Assembly (NCBI GenBank): GCA_902772615.1
Contig: CACYBC010000106.1
Coordinates: 1 to 7,183 of the forward strand
Source of the DNA: an uncultured Ruminococcus sp.
Lineage (GTDB): Bacteria > Bacillota > Clostridia > Oscillospirales > Ruminococcaceae
Direction of reading: 5' to 3'
DNA length: 7,183 nucleotides
A model generated the notes under the pieces. It did not search any database and was not told where the DNA came from. It saw nothing but the letters and a program-made list of their open reading frames with translations. Position 1 is the stretch's first letter; each line of letters opens with the position of its first letter. Shown here piece by piece: positions 1-6,024 of the stretch. The position numbers were made by a program, and so were the translations under genes.

Positions 1-1
1 G

Positions 2-370
2 GAGATGATCGGCACCATGGCAAAAGATCCTATCGTGTTCGCAATGGCCAACCCGATGCCGGAGATAATGCCTGATGAAGCGAGAGAAGCAGGAGCAAAA
101 GTCGTGGGTACCGGACGCAGCGACTATCCGAATCAGATAAACAATGTCCTTGCTTTCCCCGGAATATTCCGCGGTGCGCTTGATGTAAGGGCGAGCCAGA
201 TAAATGATGAGATGAAGATCGCTGCGGCTTATGCCATCGCCGGCACTATAAGTGAAGATGAACTGAGTGCCGACTACATTATTCCGGGAGCTTTTGACGA
301 GAGAGTGGTCAGGAATGTTGCCAAGGCCGTCGCTGAAGCTGCAGTCAGGACCGGAGTAAACAGGATCTGA
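2..370 (+). CDS. NAD(P)-dependent malic enzyme, C-terminal part (partial at 5' edge)
   Basis: This cytosolic enzyme oxidatively decarboxylates malate to pyruvate and CO2, reducing NAD+ or NADP+. The 122 residues present match the end of the NAD-binding domain and the C-terminus of short bacterial malic enzymes. Visible motifs are IVFAMANPMPEI, then GTGRSDYPNQINNVLAFPG, FRGALDVRA and MKIAAAYAIA. The reading frame is open to the left edge, so the ATG at position 5 is internal and not the start. The N-terminal catalytic part lies outside the window. The protein stops soon after the NAD domain, so it is the short form without the phosphotransacetylase-like extension of MaeB proteins. The cofactor (NAD or NADP) cannot be told from this fragment. 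It is followed by a 181-bp gap with hairpins, so it is probably transcribed separately from efp. Confidence 0.93.
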   Translation, partial: EMIGTMAKDPIVFAMANPMPEIMPDEAREAGAKVVGTGRSDYPNQINNVLAFPGIFRGALDVRASQINDEMKIAAAYAIAGTISEDELSADYIIPGAFDERVVRNVAKAVAEAAVRTGVNRI

Positions 371-388
371 AAAAGAATCGAAATATCC

Positions 389-440
389 AGGGCTGCGCCG
401 GCTGCTTCTGTGTTTCATGAAGCTGAGCCGGGGCAGCTCT
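389..440 (+). other. Long imperfect hairpin in the malic enzyme-efp gap
   Basis: The arms pair in three blocks: GCTGC (392-396) with GCAGC (433-437), CCGGCT (398-403) with AGCCGG (426-431), and GCTTC (404-408) with GAAGC (419-423). They are separated by a G/G mismatch and a two-base bulge. Three more pairs, one of them G-U, extend the base, giving about 19 pairs around a 10-base loop. The sequence after it (CTCTTTGCC) is only weakly U-rich. It may be the first part of the 3' end of the malic enzyme mRNA, protecting or terminating it. A small RNA cannot be excluded. The pairing is seen directly; the role is inferred. Confidence 0.5.
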
Positions 441-460
441 TTGCCTGAAGGGATGTTCTG

Positions 461-480
461 CCGGACGGGATTCGGTTTTT
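461..480 (+). terminator. Probable intrinsic terminator after malic enzyme gene
   Basis: A short stem pairs CCGGA (461-465) with TTCGG (471-475), with one G-U pair and loop CGGGA, directly followed by five T (476-480). The stem is only 5 bp, so it is weaker than the other terminators in the window. It may act together with the longer hairpin at 389-440. The T-run runs into the proposed -35 element of efp. Confidence 0.45.
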
Positions 481-481
481 C

Positions 482-510
482 TTGCAAGGGCAAGAGACAT
501 ATGATAATAT
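482..510 (+). promoter_or_regulatory. Candidate sigma-A promoter of efp
   Basis: TTGCAA (482-487) and TAATAT (505-510) are spaced by exactly 17 bp and each match the consensus at four of six positions. GATAAT overlaps the -10 region, so its exact register is uncertain. Transcription would start near 517, giving an efp leader of about 35 nt that contains AAGGAG at 539-544, 7 nt before the ATG. Confidence 0.4.
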
Positions 511-551
511 TACTAAGTTAAAAAGGTTCTTTATTAGCAAGGAGATTTAAT

Positions 552-1109
552 ATGATTTCTGCAGGAGATTTCAGGAACGGCGTAACTTTTGAAGAGGACG
601 GAAACGTTTTTCAGATCATCGAGTTCCAGCATGTAAAGCCCGGAAAAGGCGCTGCGTTTGTACGCACAAAGGTAAGGAACGTTATCACCGGCAGCGTGCT
701 TGACCGCACATACAGCCCTACCGACAAGTTCGAGCAGGCATTCATCGAGCGCCGCGACATGCAGTACAGTTATAACGACGGGGACATGTATTACTTCATG
801 GACGCTGAGACATACGAGATGACACCTGTCGCCGCGAGGGATCTGCCCGACACATTCCGCTTCGTAAAGGAAAACATGGATGTCAAGATCCTGTCTTATA
901 AGGGAAGTGTTTTCGGCATTGAAGCGCCTAACTTCGTGGAGCTGGAAGTAACTCATACGGAGCCCGGCCTCAAAGGCAACACAGCTACAAACACTCTTAA
1001 GCCTGCCACTCTTGAAACAGGCGCCGAAGTCCGTGTGCCTCTGTTCATCAATGAGGGAGACGTCATTCAGATCGATACCCGTACGGGTGAATATATGGGA
1101 AGGGCATAA
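552..1109 (+). CDS. efp: Translation elongation factor P
   Basis: EF-P binds between the P and E sites of the ribosome and helps form peptide bonds at polyproline stretches. The 185-residue protein has the usual family length and order: an N-terminal KOW-like barrel (about 1-63), a central OB domain (about 65-125) and a C-terminal OB domain (about 130-185) ending GEYMGRA. The loop that reaches the peptidyl-transferase centre reads KPGKGAAF with Lys32 at its tip. This is the position modified in Bacillus EF-P and equivalent to modified Lys34 of E. coli. No modification enzyme gene is in the window. The start is supported by AAGGAG 7 nt upstream. The next gene begins 2 bp after the stop, so the two are co-transcribed and probably translationally coupled. 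In many Clostridia efp follows a Xaa-Pro peptidase gene; here a malic enzyme gene lies upstream. Confidence 0.98.
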   Translation: MISAGDFRNGVTFEEDGNVFQIIEFQHVKPGKGAAFVRTKVRNVITGSVLDRTYSPTDKFEQAFIERRDMQYSYNDGDMYYFMDAETYEMTPVAARDLPDTFRFVKENMDVKILSYKGSVFGIEAPNFVELEVTHTEPGLKGNTATNTLKPATLETGAEVRVPLFINEGDVIQIDTRTGEYMGRA

Positions 1110-1111
1110 AA

Positions 1112-1588
1112 ATGGATATTCTTGAAAAAGTCGGTTTTCTTAAAGGCCTCGTAGAAGCAAGTGATCTTTCCCTTGGCGACAAGGAAAAGAAGATCTTCGA
1201 TGCACTTCTTGAGCTTGTTGACGACATGGCTCATACCCTCAAGGAATGTGATGAGGACATCACCAGCCTTTATGATGACCTTGATGCAATGGATGAACAC
1301 ATTGCTGACATCGACGATGATCTCGATACTCTTTTCGGAGTGGAAGAGGATGACGACGATGACGATGAAGATGAGGAAGAGGACGACGAAGATTATCTTT
1401 ATGATATCGAGTGTCCTTCCTGCGGCAAGGAATTCTCGGTCGATGAGGATACGATATTCAACGGTGACGTGAAGTGCCCGTTCTGCGGCGAGAAGATCGA
1501 GTTCGACATTCAGGACTGCGAAGACTGTGACTGTGAGGATGAGGACTGCGACTGCGGCCATCATCACCATCATCACGACGAAGACTGA
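1112..1588 (+). CDS. Acidic CD1247-like zinc-ribbon protein with Cys-rich His6 tail
   Basis: The function is not known. The N-terminal 75 residues look helical and resemble the CD1247 N-terminal family, a clostridial group that I recall next to efp. An unbroken run of 17 Asp/Glu fills residues 78-94. A zinc-ribbon follows, with CPSC at 101-104 and CPFC at 122-125. The tail (135-158) holds five Cys in DC/EDC repeats, then six consecutive His (150-155) and DED. The tail looks able to bind divalent metal, but this is inference. The protein is very acidic and has no signal peptide or membrane segment, so it should be cytosolic. It starts 2 bp after efp; GGGAAGG inside the efp 3' end (1097-1103) serves as ribosome binding site. 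A strong terminator follows. It may act with EF-P or on RNA polymerase or the ribosome, but only the neighbourhood suggests this. Confidence 0.85.
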   Translation: MDILEKVGFLKGLVEASDLSLGDKEKKIFDALLELVDDMAHTLKECDEDITSLYDDLDAMDEHIADIDDDLDTLFGVEEDDDDDDEDEEEDDEDYLYDIECPSCGKEFSVDEDTIFNGDVKCPFCGEKIEFDIQDCEDCDCEDEDCDCGHHHHHHDED

Positions 1589-1604
1589 TCATTATGTGAA
1601 TATA

Positions 1605-1638
1605 CGGAGACCGCACTGCTGCGGTCTTCGTTTTTTTT
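1605..1638 (+). terminator. Intrinsic terminator of the efp unit
   Basis: An 11-bp stem pairs 1605-1615 with 1620-1630 (core AGACCGCA with TGCGGTCT, one G-U pair) around the loop CTGC, directly followed by eight T (1631-1638). It ends transcription 17 bp after the zinc-ribbon gene and is a strong, classical terminator. Confidence 0.92.
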
Positions 1639-1650
1639 GTGAGAACTGAA

Positions 1651-1675
1651 AATGCCGGGCTGTCAGCCCGGCATT
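1651..1675 (-). terminator. Terminator of the minus-strand pheST-ireB-orf98 unit
   Basis: A perfect 11-bp inverted repeat (AATGCCGGGCT, 3-base loop, AGCCCGGCATT) lies 33 bp past the stop of the 98-residue gene. Read on the minus strand it is followed by TTTTCAGTTCTC, a modest U-tract that includes the last stem bases. On the plus strand no T-run follows, so it serves the minus strand. It sits 12 bp from the T-run of the opposing efp terminator. Confidence 0.75.
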
Positions 1676-1708
1676 CTTACTGATGTATTTGTCCGAGAGA
1701 AGGTCCGG

Positions 1709-2005
1709 TTATTTCTTTGCCCCTTCAAGGATCGCTTTCTCGTACCATATGGAACCGATGTCAAGAGCGCTGTACAGACTGTTTTTCTCGCTTACTCTGA
1801 CTATACGTTCCATCATGTTCAGTCCTTCCGCGTTGGAAAGAAGCATTACCTGAACTCTGTTAGCAGTATCGATCCCGTTCTTTTTCTCGGTTCCGAGGAT
1901 CTGCATATATACGACGTACGGATCTCCGGGGTCGCCGTAGTATATGTCATTCCCGTGCCTGACCAGAGGGTGTCCCTTGTAGGTCAGGGTGATGTCTTCT
2001 GCCAT
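1709..2005 (-). CDS. Conserved-looking 98-residue protein, function unknown
   Basis: I do not recognise a named family. The protein is soluble in appearance, with no signal peptide, membrane segment or cysteine. The N-terminal half is rich in beta-prone and turn residues (YKGHPLVRHGNDIYYGDPGD, residues 9-28, then YVVYMQIL). The C-terminal half looks helical (NSLYSALDIGSIWYEKAIL). It resembles uncharacterised small proteins I have seen in clostridial genomes, but I cannot name one with certainty. The gene is clearly real: it has AAGGAGG (2018-2012) 6 nt before the ATG, starts 11 bp after the ireB stop, and ends just before a terminator. In many Bacillota ireB is followed by ruvX/yqgF and a DUF1292 gene; this product does not look like either. 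The context suggests co-expression with IreB, without showing a joint function. Confidence 0.85.
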   Translation of the reverse strand: MAEDITLTYKGHPLVRHGNDIYYGDPGDPYVVYMQILGTEKKNGIDTANRVQVMLLSNAEGLNMMERIVRVSEKNSLYSALDIGSIWYEKAILEGAKK

Positions 2006-2016
2006 TTTATTCCTCC

Positions 2017-2259
2017 TTAACTAAGGAATCTGCGGACAAGGACCTGAAGGATATCATCGCGGTCCATCGTCAGCATGACGGAACGTGCATTCCTGTTCGT
2101 GGTGATGTATGTCGGGTCTTCGGTCAGAAGATATCCGACGATCTGATTGACAGGATTATAACCCTTTTCCTTAAGGGCATCATAGATCATTACGAGCTTA
2201 TCGTGGATCAGTTTTTCTTCTTCATCCTCAAAGGAGAAGATCATTGTTGCATCCTGCAT
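2017..2259 (-). CDS. ireB: IreB family regulatory phosphoprotein (UPF0297)
   Basis: IreB is a small cytosolic protein that, in Enterococcus faecalis, is phosphorylated on N-terminal threonines by the PASTA kinase IreK and lowers cephalosporin resistance. The family signature is clear: LVMIYDALKEKGYNPVNQIVGYLLTEDPTYIT, then NAR and an acidic DRDDIL before a C-terminal VRRFL. At 80 residues it has the usual length. I take the ATG at 2259 as start because AAAGGA (2272-2267) lies 7 nt upstream. A TTG six bases earlier would leave only 1 nt to that site. Thr5 in DATMIF aligns with the conserved phospho-threonine of the DETVRF motif; the second enterococcal threonine is missing. The gene lies 65 bp after pheT and 11 bp before the 98-residue gene. 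No PASTA kinase gene is in the window. Confidence 0.93.
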   Translation of the reverse strand: MQDATMIFSFEDEEEKLIHDKLVMIYDALKEKGYNPVNQIVGYLLTEDPTYITTNRNARSVMLTMDRDDILQVLVRRFLS

Positions 2260-2266
2260 GTCCAAA

Positions 2267-2272
2267 TCCTTT
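2267..2272 (-). promoter_or_regulatory. Ribosome binding site that decides the ireB start
   Basis: AAAGGA on the minus strand lies 7 nt before the ATG ending at 2259 and only 1 nt before the alternative TTG at 2265, so it favours the ATG and an 80-residue product. Confidence 0.7.
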
Positions 2273-2294
2273 CCGTATTATTCAGTCACATAAT

Positions 2295-2323
2295 AGAATA
2301 GACCATTTGCTCTGAATAGGCAA
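2295..2323 (-). promoter_or_regulatory. Weak candidate promoter for ireB
   Basis: On the minus strand TTGCCT (2323-2318) and TATTCT (2300-2295) are 17 bp apart, each with four of six consensus bases. The -35 hexamer is the same as the one proposed for pheS. The -35 overlaps one arm of a 7-bp inverted repeat (2279-2285 with 2312-2318). Read-through from pheT is equally possible, as no terminator is visible in this gap. Confidence 0.3.
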
Positions 2324-2324
2324 G

Positions 2325-4706
2325 TTAGCTGCGGAGCGATGCGCCTATGTGCTCGAGCTGTCTGAGACTGCGCTCGATAGCGGCATCAGCCTCATCATCG
2401 GTCATGGTGCGGTCCTTGTGTCTGAGGACCATTGAGTATGCGATGCTCTTTTTTCCTGCCGGAACCTTATCGCCTGTATACACATCGAAGACTGAAAGGG
2501 ACTCAAGTATGTCGCCGCACGCGGAGCGGATCTCGCGTTCAATATCTCCGCTGGGTACTGATACGTCACATACCACCGCAAGGTCGCGTGTCATGGCAGG
2601 GAACTTTGGCAGAGGAGTGAATCTTCTGACACCGCCTCTTACCGCGAACAGCTTTTCGACAGAAACAACTGCAACAGTCACTTTTTCCTTGATGTTGAAA
2701 TTAGATGCCACTGAAGGCAGAAGTTCGCCCATCGTTCCGATGACAGTATCGCCGATGCTGACTGTAGCTGCCCGGCCGGGATGATAGAGATTGCTGTCAG
2801 TCAATGCAGTAAAGACCGGTGATTCTGTGTTCGCGTTCCTGCAGATATCTTCCAGCACGCCTTTGACACCGTAAAAGCCAAGGGAGTTGTAGCTGGCTAT
2901 GACCAGATCCTTGAGCTCATCGGGAAGCTCGTTGGCATCATCATGTGCATGGAATGTGACTCCTATCTCAAAGAACGAACCGGAGGCAACTCTGGCATTC
3001 ACGTTTCGGGATACCACTTCGAGCATCGACGGAAGCAGTGTGGTCCTCATCAGTGCGGTGTCATCGCCGAACGGATTGCTTATGACGACTGCTTTGCGGA
3101 GCTCGCTGTCGGATGGCTCGCTGAGAAGATCGAGAGTGCGGGTGCCCATGAACGAGTAGGTCTTCACTTCGTACAATCCCGCAGAAACGAGACGCATGGC
3201 CAGATCTTTTTCAAAATGCTGTCTCTCTGTGAGCTGCGCGGTCGCTACGCCGGTCATTACTGTGGACGGAACATTGTTATACCCGTAGAATCTGGCTATC
3301 TCTTCTGCGATATCGTTCATAAGCAGGATGTCGGCACGGAATGACGGAGGTGTGACGGTCAGATCATCGGAGACTTCAAATTCCAGGGATCTGAGGATCG
3401 AGACCATCTCTTCTGCGGGAAGGTCAGTCCCCAGGAAAGCGTTTATCTTATCCGGCTCCAGGCGAAGCGTTCTGCGCTCCGGCATGTTGCCTTTGATATC
3501 CACGAATCCGGAGACGACGTCGCCGGCATCCAGCTCTTCAACAAGTTCGAGGGCACGGGTCAGCGCACGCAGCGTGTTCTCCGGATCAAGACCTTTCTCG
3601 AATCTGACAGAGGACTCGGTTTTCATCCCGAGACCTTTCTCTGTATAGCGGACATTCACCGCGTTGAAACAGGCGGACTCGAATATGACTGTATTGGTAT
3701 CGTCATATGTCCCGCTGTATTCACCGCCCATGATGCCGGCGACAGCGATCGGCTTCTCGCTGTCCGCTATTACCATCATATCAGGTGTAAGGACGCGGTC
3801 GATATCGTCGAGAGTGACGATATGCTCTCCTTCCTTCGCCTGGCGGATGATGATCTCGCTGTCCTTGACGTTTCTGTAGTCAAATGCATGCATCGGCTGG
3901 TTGTATTCCAGCATGACATAGTTCGTGATATCGACGATATTGTTTATCGGGCGGACGCCGCAGAGCCTGAGCCTCTGTCTCATCCACATGGGAGACGGCT
4001 TTACCCTGACGTTCTTTACTATGGCTGCGGTATATCTCAGACAGTTTTCGGGAGTCTCATTTTTGACTCTCAGCATTCCATCGATCGAACCGGAAGCGTG
4101 ACGTATCTGAGGCTGCGGGAACCGGAACGGCTTGCGGAATGTCGCTGCGGCTTCGCGGCCAAGCCCGGATACACACATGCAGTCCGGCCTGTTGGAAGTG
4201 ATCTCGAATTCGATGCTGGTGTCATCCAGACCGAGGACTTTACAGACATCGTCGCCCGGTTCGCATGCAGGATCGAGAATGGCGATGCCGTCCTCAATGC
4301 ATTCAGGGAAATCATGGACCGTGAGTCCGAGTTCTCCAAGCGAGCACATCATGCCTTCACTGATTTCTCCGCGCAGTTTGCCGCTTTTGATGTTCTTCCC
4401 GCCGGGAAGTACAGCGCCGTCAAGTGCGCACGGCACCTTATCGCCTACGCTGACGTTCTGGGCTCCGGTAACTATCTGAAGAGGAGCGGCCCTTCCGCAG
4501 TCCACACTGCATACCCACAGGTGGTCGGAATCGGGATGCCTGTGCATCTCGGTGACTTTTCCGACGACGACATTCTTTATCTCATCAGCCTCGCAGGTCC
4601 AGCGTTCGACTTTGCTGCCGGACATGGTAAGCGCATCGCAAAGTTCTTTTACGGAGATCCCTTCGAGATCGGTGTATTCCTTTATCCATGAAACAGGAGC
4701 ATTCAT
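2325..4706 (-). CDS. pheT: Phenylalanine-tRNA ligase beta subunit
   Basis: PheT is the large subunit of the (alpha-beta)2 enzyme that charges tRNA-Phe in the cytosol; it carries tRNA contacts and the editing site that removes Tyr from tRNA-Phe. The 793 residues match the usual length. Domains in order are an EMAP-type tRNA-binding domain (about 43-150, with IVTGAQNVSVGDKVPCAL and LRGEISEGMMCS), the B3/B4 editing domain (about 210-385, with RPINNIVDITNYVMLE and MPMHAF-like QPMHAFDY), B5 (about 400-470), the catalytic-like core (about 480-680, with ISNPF), and the C-terminal FDX-ACB domain (about 700-793, PAMTRDLAVV). I choose the ATG at 4706, giving MNAPVSWIKEYTDLEG, the standard N-terminus. 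AAGGAGG lies 8 nt upstream and overlaps the pheS stop. An in-frame ATG at 4754 lies inside pheS and is rejected. There are 13 bp between pheS and pheT. Confidence 0.98.
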   Translation of the reverse strand: MNAPVSWIKEYTDLEGISVKELCDALTMSGSKVERWTCEADEIKNVVVGKVTEMHRHPDSDHLWVCSVDCGRAAPLQIVTGAQNVSVGDKVPCALDGAVLPGGKNIKSGKLRGEISEGMMCSLGELGLTVHDFPECIEDGIAILDPACEPGDDVCKVLGLDDTSIEFEITSNRPDCMCVSGLGREAAATFRKPFRFPQPQIRHASGSIDGMLRVKNETPENCLRYTAAIVKNVRVKPSPMWMRQRLRLCGVRPINNIVDITNYVMLEYNQPMHAFDYRNVKDSEIIIRQAKEGEHIVTLDDIDRVLTPDMMVIADSEKPIAVAGIMGGEYSGTYDDTNTVIFESACFNAVNVRYTEKGLGMKTESSVRFEKGLDPENTLRALTRALELVEELDAGDVVSGFVDIKGNMPERRTLRLEPDKINAFLGTDLPAEEMVSILRSLEFEVSDDLTVTPPSFRADILLMNDIAEEIARFYGYNNVPSTVMTGVATAQLTERQHFEKDLAMRLVSAGLYEVKTYSFMGTRTLDLLSEPSDSELRKAVVISNPFGDDTALMRTTLLPSMLEVVSRNVNARVASGSFFEIGVTFHAHDDANELPDELKDLVIASYNSLGFYGVKGVLEDICRNANTESPVFTALTDSNLYHPGRAATVSIGDTVIGTMGELLPSVASNFNIKEKVTVAVVSVEKLFAVRGGVRRFTPLPKFPAMTRDLAVVCDVSVPSGDIEREIRSACGDILESLSVFDVYTGDKVPAGKKSIAYSMVLRHKDRTMTDDEADAAIERSLRQLEHIGASLRS

Positions 4707-4719
4707 TATCCTTTCCTCC

Positions 4720-5745
4720 TTATAGTTGCTGCAGGAAACGCATGTCGTTCTCAAACAGAACGCGCAGGTCGTTGATGCCGTAACGCATCATGGTGATCCT
4801 GTCGGCGCCTACTCCAAACGCAAAACCGGAATAGACGGAAGGATCTATGCCGCATCCCTCAAGGACTTCGGGACGGACCATGCCGCATCCGAGGATCTCG
4901 ATGTATCCTTCACCCTTGCAGAGGGAACAGCCCTCTCCGTGGCAGCGGAAGCATTCCATGTCCATCTCAGCTGACGGCTCCGTATAGGGGAAGTGGTGGG
5001 GACGGAACCTGACCTTGATATCTGCACCGTACAGTTTGCGGATGAACTCGGCAAGAGTTCCCTTAAGATCTGCCATGGTTATTCCCTTATCCACAACAAG
5101 CCCTTCGATCTGGTGGAAGATCGGGGAATGCGTGGCATCCACGGTGTCGACCCTGTAGACGCGGCCGGGAGAGATGATGCGTATGGGAGGCTTCTGGGCA
5201 AGCATCGTTCTTATCTGAACGGAAGAGGTCTGTGTGCGCAGAAGCACGTTGTCATTGATATAAAAAGTATCCTGTGTATCGCGCGCAGGGTGATGCTTGG
5301 GCATATTCAGCATCTCAAAGCAGTAATGATCGAACTCTACCTCGGGACCTTCCGCGACATTGAATCCCATTCCGAGGAAGATCTCCTTGATGTCATCGAG
5401 GACGGTCTCAAGAGGATGTCTGGAGCCGATGTGCGGGTCTGTGCCGGGCAGCGTGACATCCAGAGCTTCCGCCTTGAATCTGAGGGCCTGAGCCTTCTGC
5501 CTGAGTTCTGATGAGCGTTCCGCGATCAGTGATTCGATGTCTTTGCGTACGTCATTGGAAAGCTGACCCATCAGGGGACGTTCTTCCGCGGGAAGAGATC
5601 CCATCTGTTTCAGGATCGCCGTCAGTTCTCCCTTTTTGCCGAGAAATCTGACACGGAGATCTTCGATCGCGGATTCAGCATCTGCCGATCTGATCGCGGA
5701 CAGAGCCTCTTCACGGATCCTGTCAAGAGTTTCTTTGATTGCCAT
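4720..5745 (-). CDS. pheS: Phenylalanine-tRNA ligase alpha subunit
   Basis: PheS is the catalytic class II subunit that activates Phe with ATP and transfers it to tRNA-Phe. The protein has 341 residues, the normal length. An N-terminal coiled coil (about 1-85) with RFLGKKGELT precedes the catalytic core. Core motifs are GSRHPL (107-112), RDTQDTFY (155-162), RTQTSSVQIRTM (170-181), the HFPYTEPSAEMD segment, and motif 3 GFAFGVGADRITMMRYGI with Arg316. Four Cys (265, 268, 273, 276) form a zinc-finger-like cluster before the conserved LGCGMV; similar clusters occur in many bacterial PheS proteins. The start at 5745 has GAGGG 7 nt upstream and gives the family N-terminus. The in-frame ATG at 5775 abuts the T-run of the leader terminator and has no ribosome binding site. 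Expression should respond to uncharged tRNA-Phe through the T-box leader. Confidence 0.98.
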   Translation of the reverse strand: MAIKETLDRIREEALSAIRSADAESAIEDLRVRFLGKKGELTAILKQMGSLPAEERPLMGQLSNDVRKDIESLIAERSSELRQKAQALRFKAEALDVTLPGTDPHIGSRHPLETVLDDIKEIFLGMGFNVAEGPEVEFDHYCFEMLNMPKHHPARDTQDTFYINDNVLLRTQTSSVQIRTMLAQKPPIRIISPGRVYRVDTVDATHSPIFHQIEGLVVDKGITMADLKGTLAEFIRKLYGADIKVRFRPHHFPYTEPSAEMDMECFRCHGEGCSLCKGEGYIEILGCGMVRPEVLEGCGIDPSVYSGFAFGVGADRITMMRYGINDLRVLFENDMRFLQQL

Positions 5746-5752
5746 TTTGTAT

Positions 5753-5757
5753 CCCTC
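5753..5757 (-). promoter_or_regulatory. Ribosome binding site that decides the pheS start
   Basis: GAGGG on the minus strand lies 7 nt before the ATG ending at 5745. The upstream in-frame ATG at 5775 has only the terminator U-run in front of it, so it would not be a good start. Confidence 0.75.
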
Positions 5758-5775
5758 GTTTGAAATGATATTCAT

Positions 5776-5805
5776 AAAAAAAGCCCGTCCCCTGAACGGG
5801 ACGAA
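5776..5805 (-). terminator. T-box attenuator terminator of pheST
   Basis: On the minus strand TTCGTCCC (5805-5798) pairs with GGGACGGG (5791-5784), with two G-U pairs and loop GTTCAG. After one C it runs into seven T (5782-5776). The 5' arm is the same stretch that the antiterminator needs, so the two folds exclude each other. Confidence 0.88.
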
Positions 5806-6018
5806 GCATGACTTCGCGGTACCACCCGTATTCCGACTGTGAAAGAGCCGACACTCCTTTGTGCTTTAACGGACACCTCCGTCATCCCCTACTGTCATTC
5901 AGGGAGCCGCTCACAGGTGAAATTCAGCGCTTTCGTGTTCGTGTGCTCTCAGCTGTGCACGCGTCTCTGTGCAAATGTCCTGCGCTTACTGGATCCTGAT
6001 CGTTGCGTTTGTTTCCGG
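5776..6018 (-). promoter_or_regulatory. Phenylalanine-specific T-box leader of pheST
   Basis: This leader senses uncharged tRNA-Phe and lets transcription continue into pheS. The T-box GGGTGGTACCGCG (5827-5815) is unmistakable. In the antiterminator GGG pairs with CCC and GCGAAG with CTTCGT, with the TGGTACC bulge left free for the tRNA 3' end. In Stem I, AGCGC (5986-5982) pairs with GCGCT (5930-5926). Above the specifier loop AGTA (5990-5987) faces GAA (5925-5923), the usual S-turn partners. The specifier is TTC (5921-5919), followed by A; the overlapping TTT also encodes Phe. The 5' end near 6018 is inferred from the promoter. The leader is about 240 nt, normal for the class. Confidence 0.95.
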
Positions 6019-6024
6019 TAACTA

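Noticed and set aside
1341..1400. GAT/GAC-rich stretch as a tandem DNA repeat
   Set aside because: It encodes the acidic run with mixed GAT, GAC, GAA and GAG codons and has no fixed repeat unit.
1067..1576. A 169-codon minus-strand frame with long hydrophobic Ile/Val runs
   Set aside because: The runs are the reverse reading of the GAT/GAC/GAA-rich acidic codons of the zinc-ribbon gene, not true membrane segments.
3822..4691. A 289-codon open frame on the plus strand
   Set aside because: It lies wholly antisense to pheT, whose protein is conserved throughout, and its translation has no recognisable motif or ribosome binding site.
4707..4754. A pheT start 16 codons upstream
   Set aside because: It would overlap the pheS end and add a non-homologous leader; the ATG at 4706 has AAGGAGG at proper spacing.
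4918..4953. Cys cluster in PheS as a novel zinc site
   Set aside because: Comparable CxxC pairs before the LGCGMV motif occur in many bacterial PheS proteins, so it is not unusual.
4993..5511. A 172-codon open frame on the plus strand
   Set aside because: It is the shadow of pheS on the opposite strand and resembles no protein family.
5746..5775. A longer pheS starting at the ATG at 5775
   Set aside because: The ATG follows the terminator U-run directly and lacks a ribosome binding site; the start at 5745 has GAGGG and gives the family N-terminus.
5808..6021. Short plus-strand open frames across the pheST leader
   Set aside because: The region is an RNA leader with conserved T-box elements on the minus strand; the frames have no ribosome binding site.
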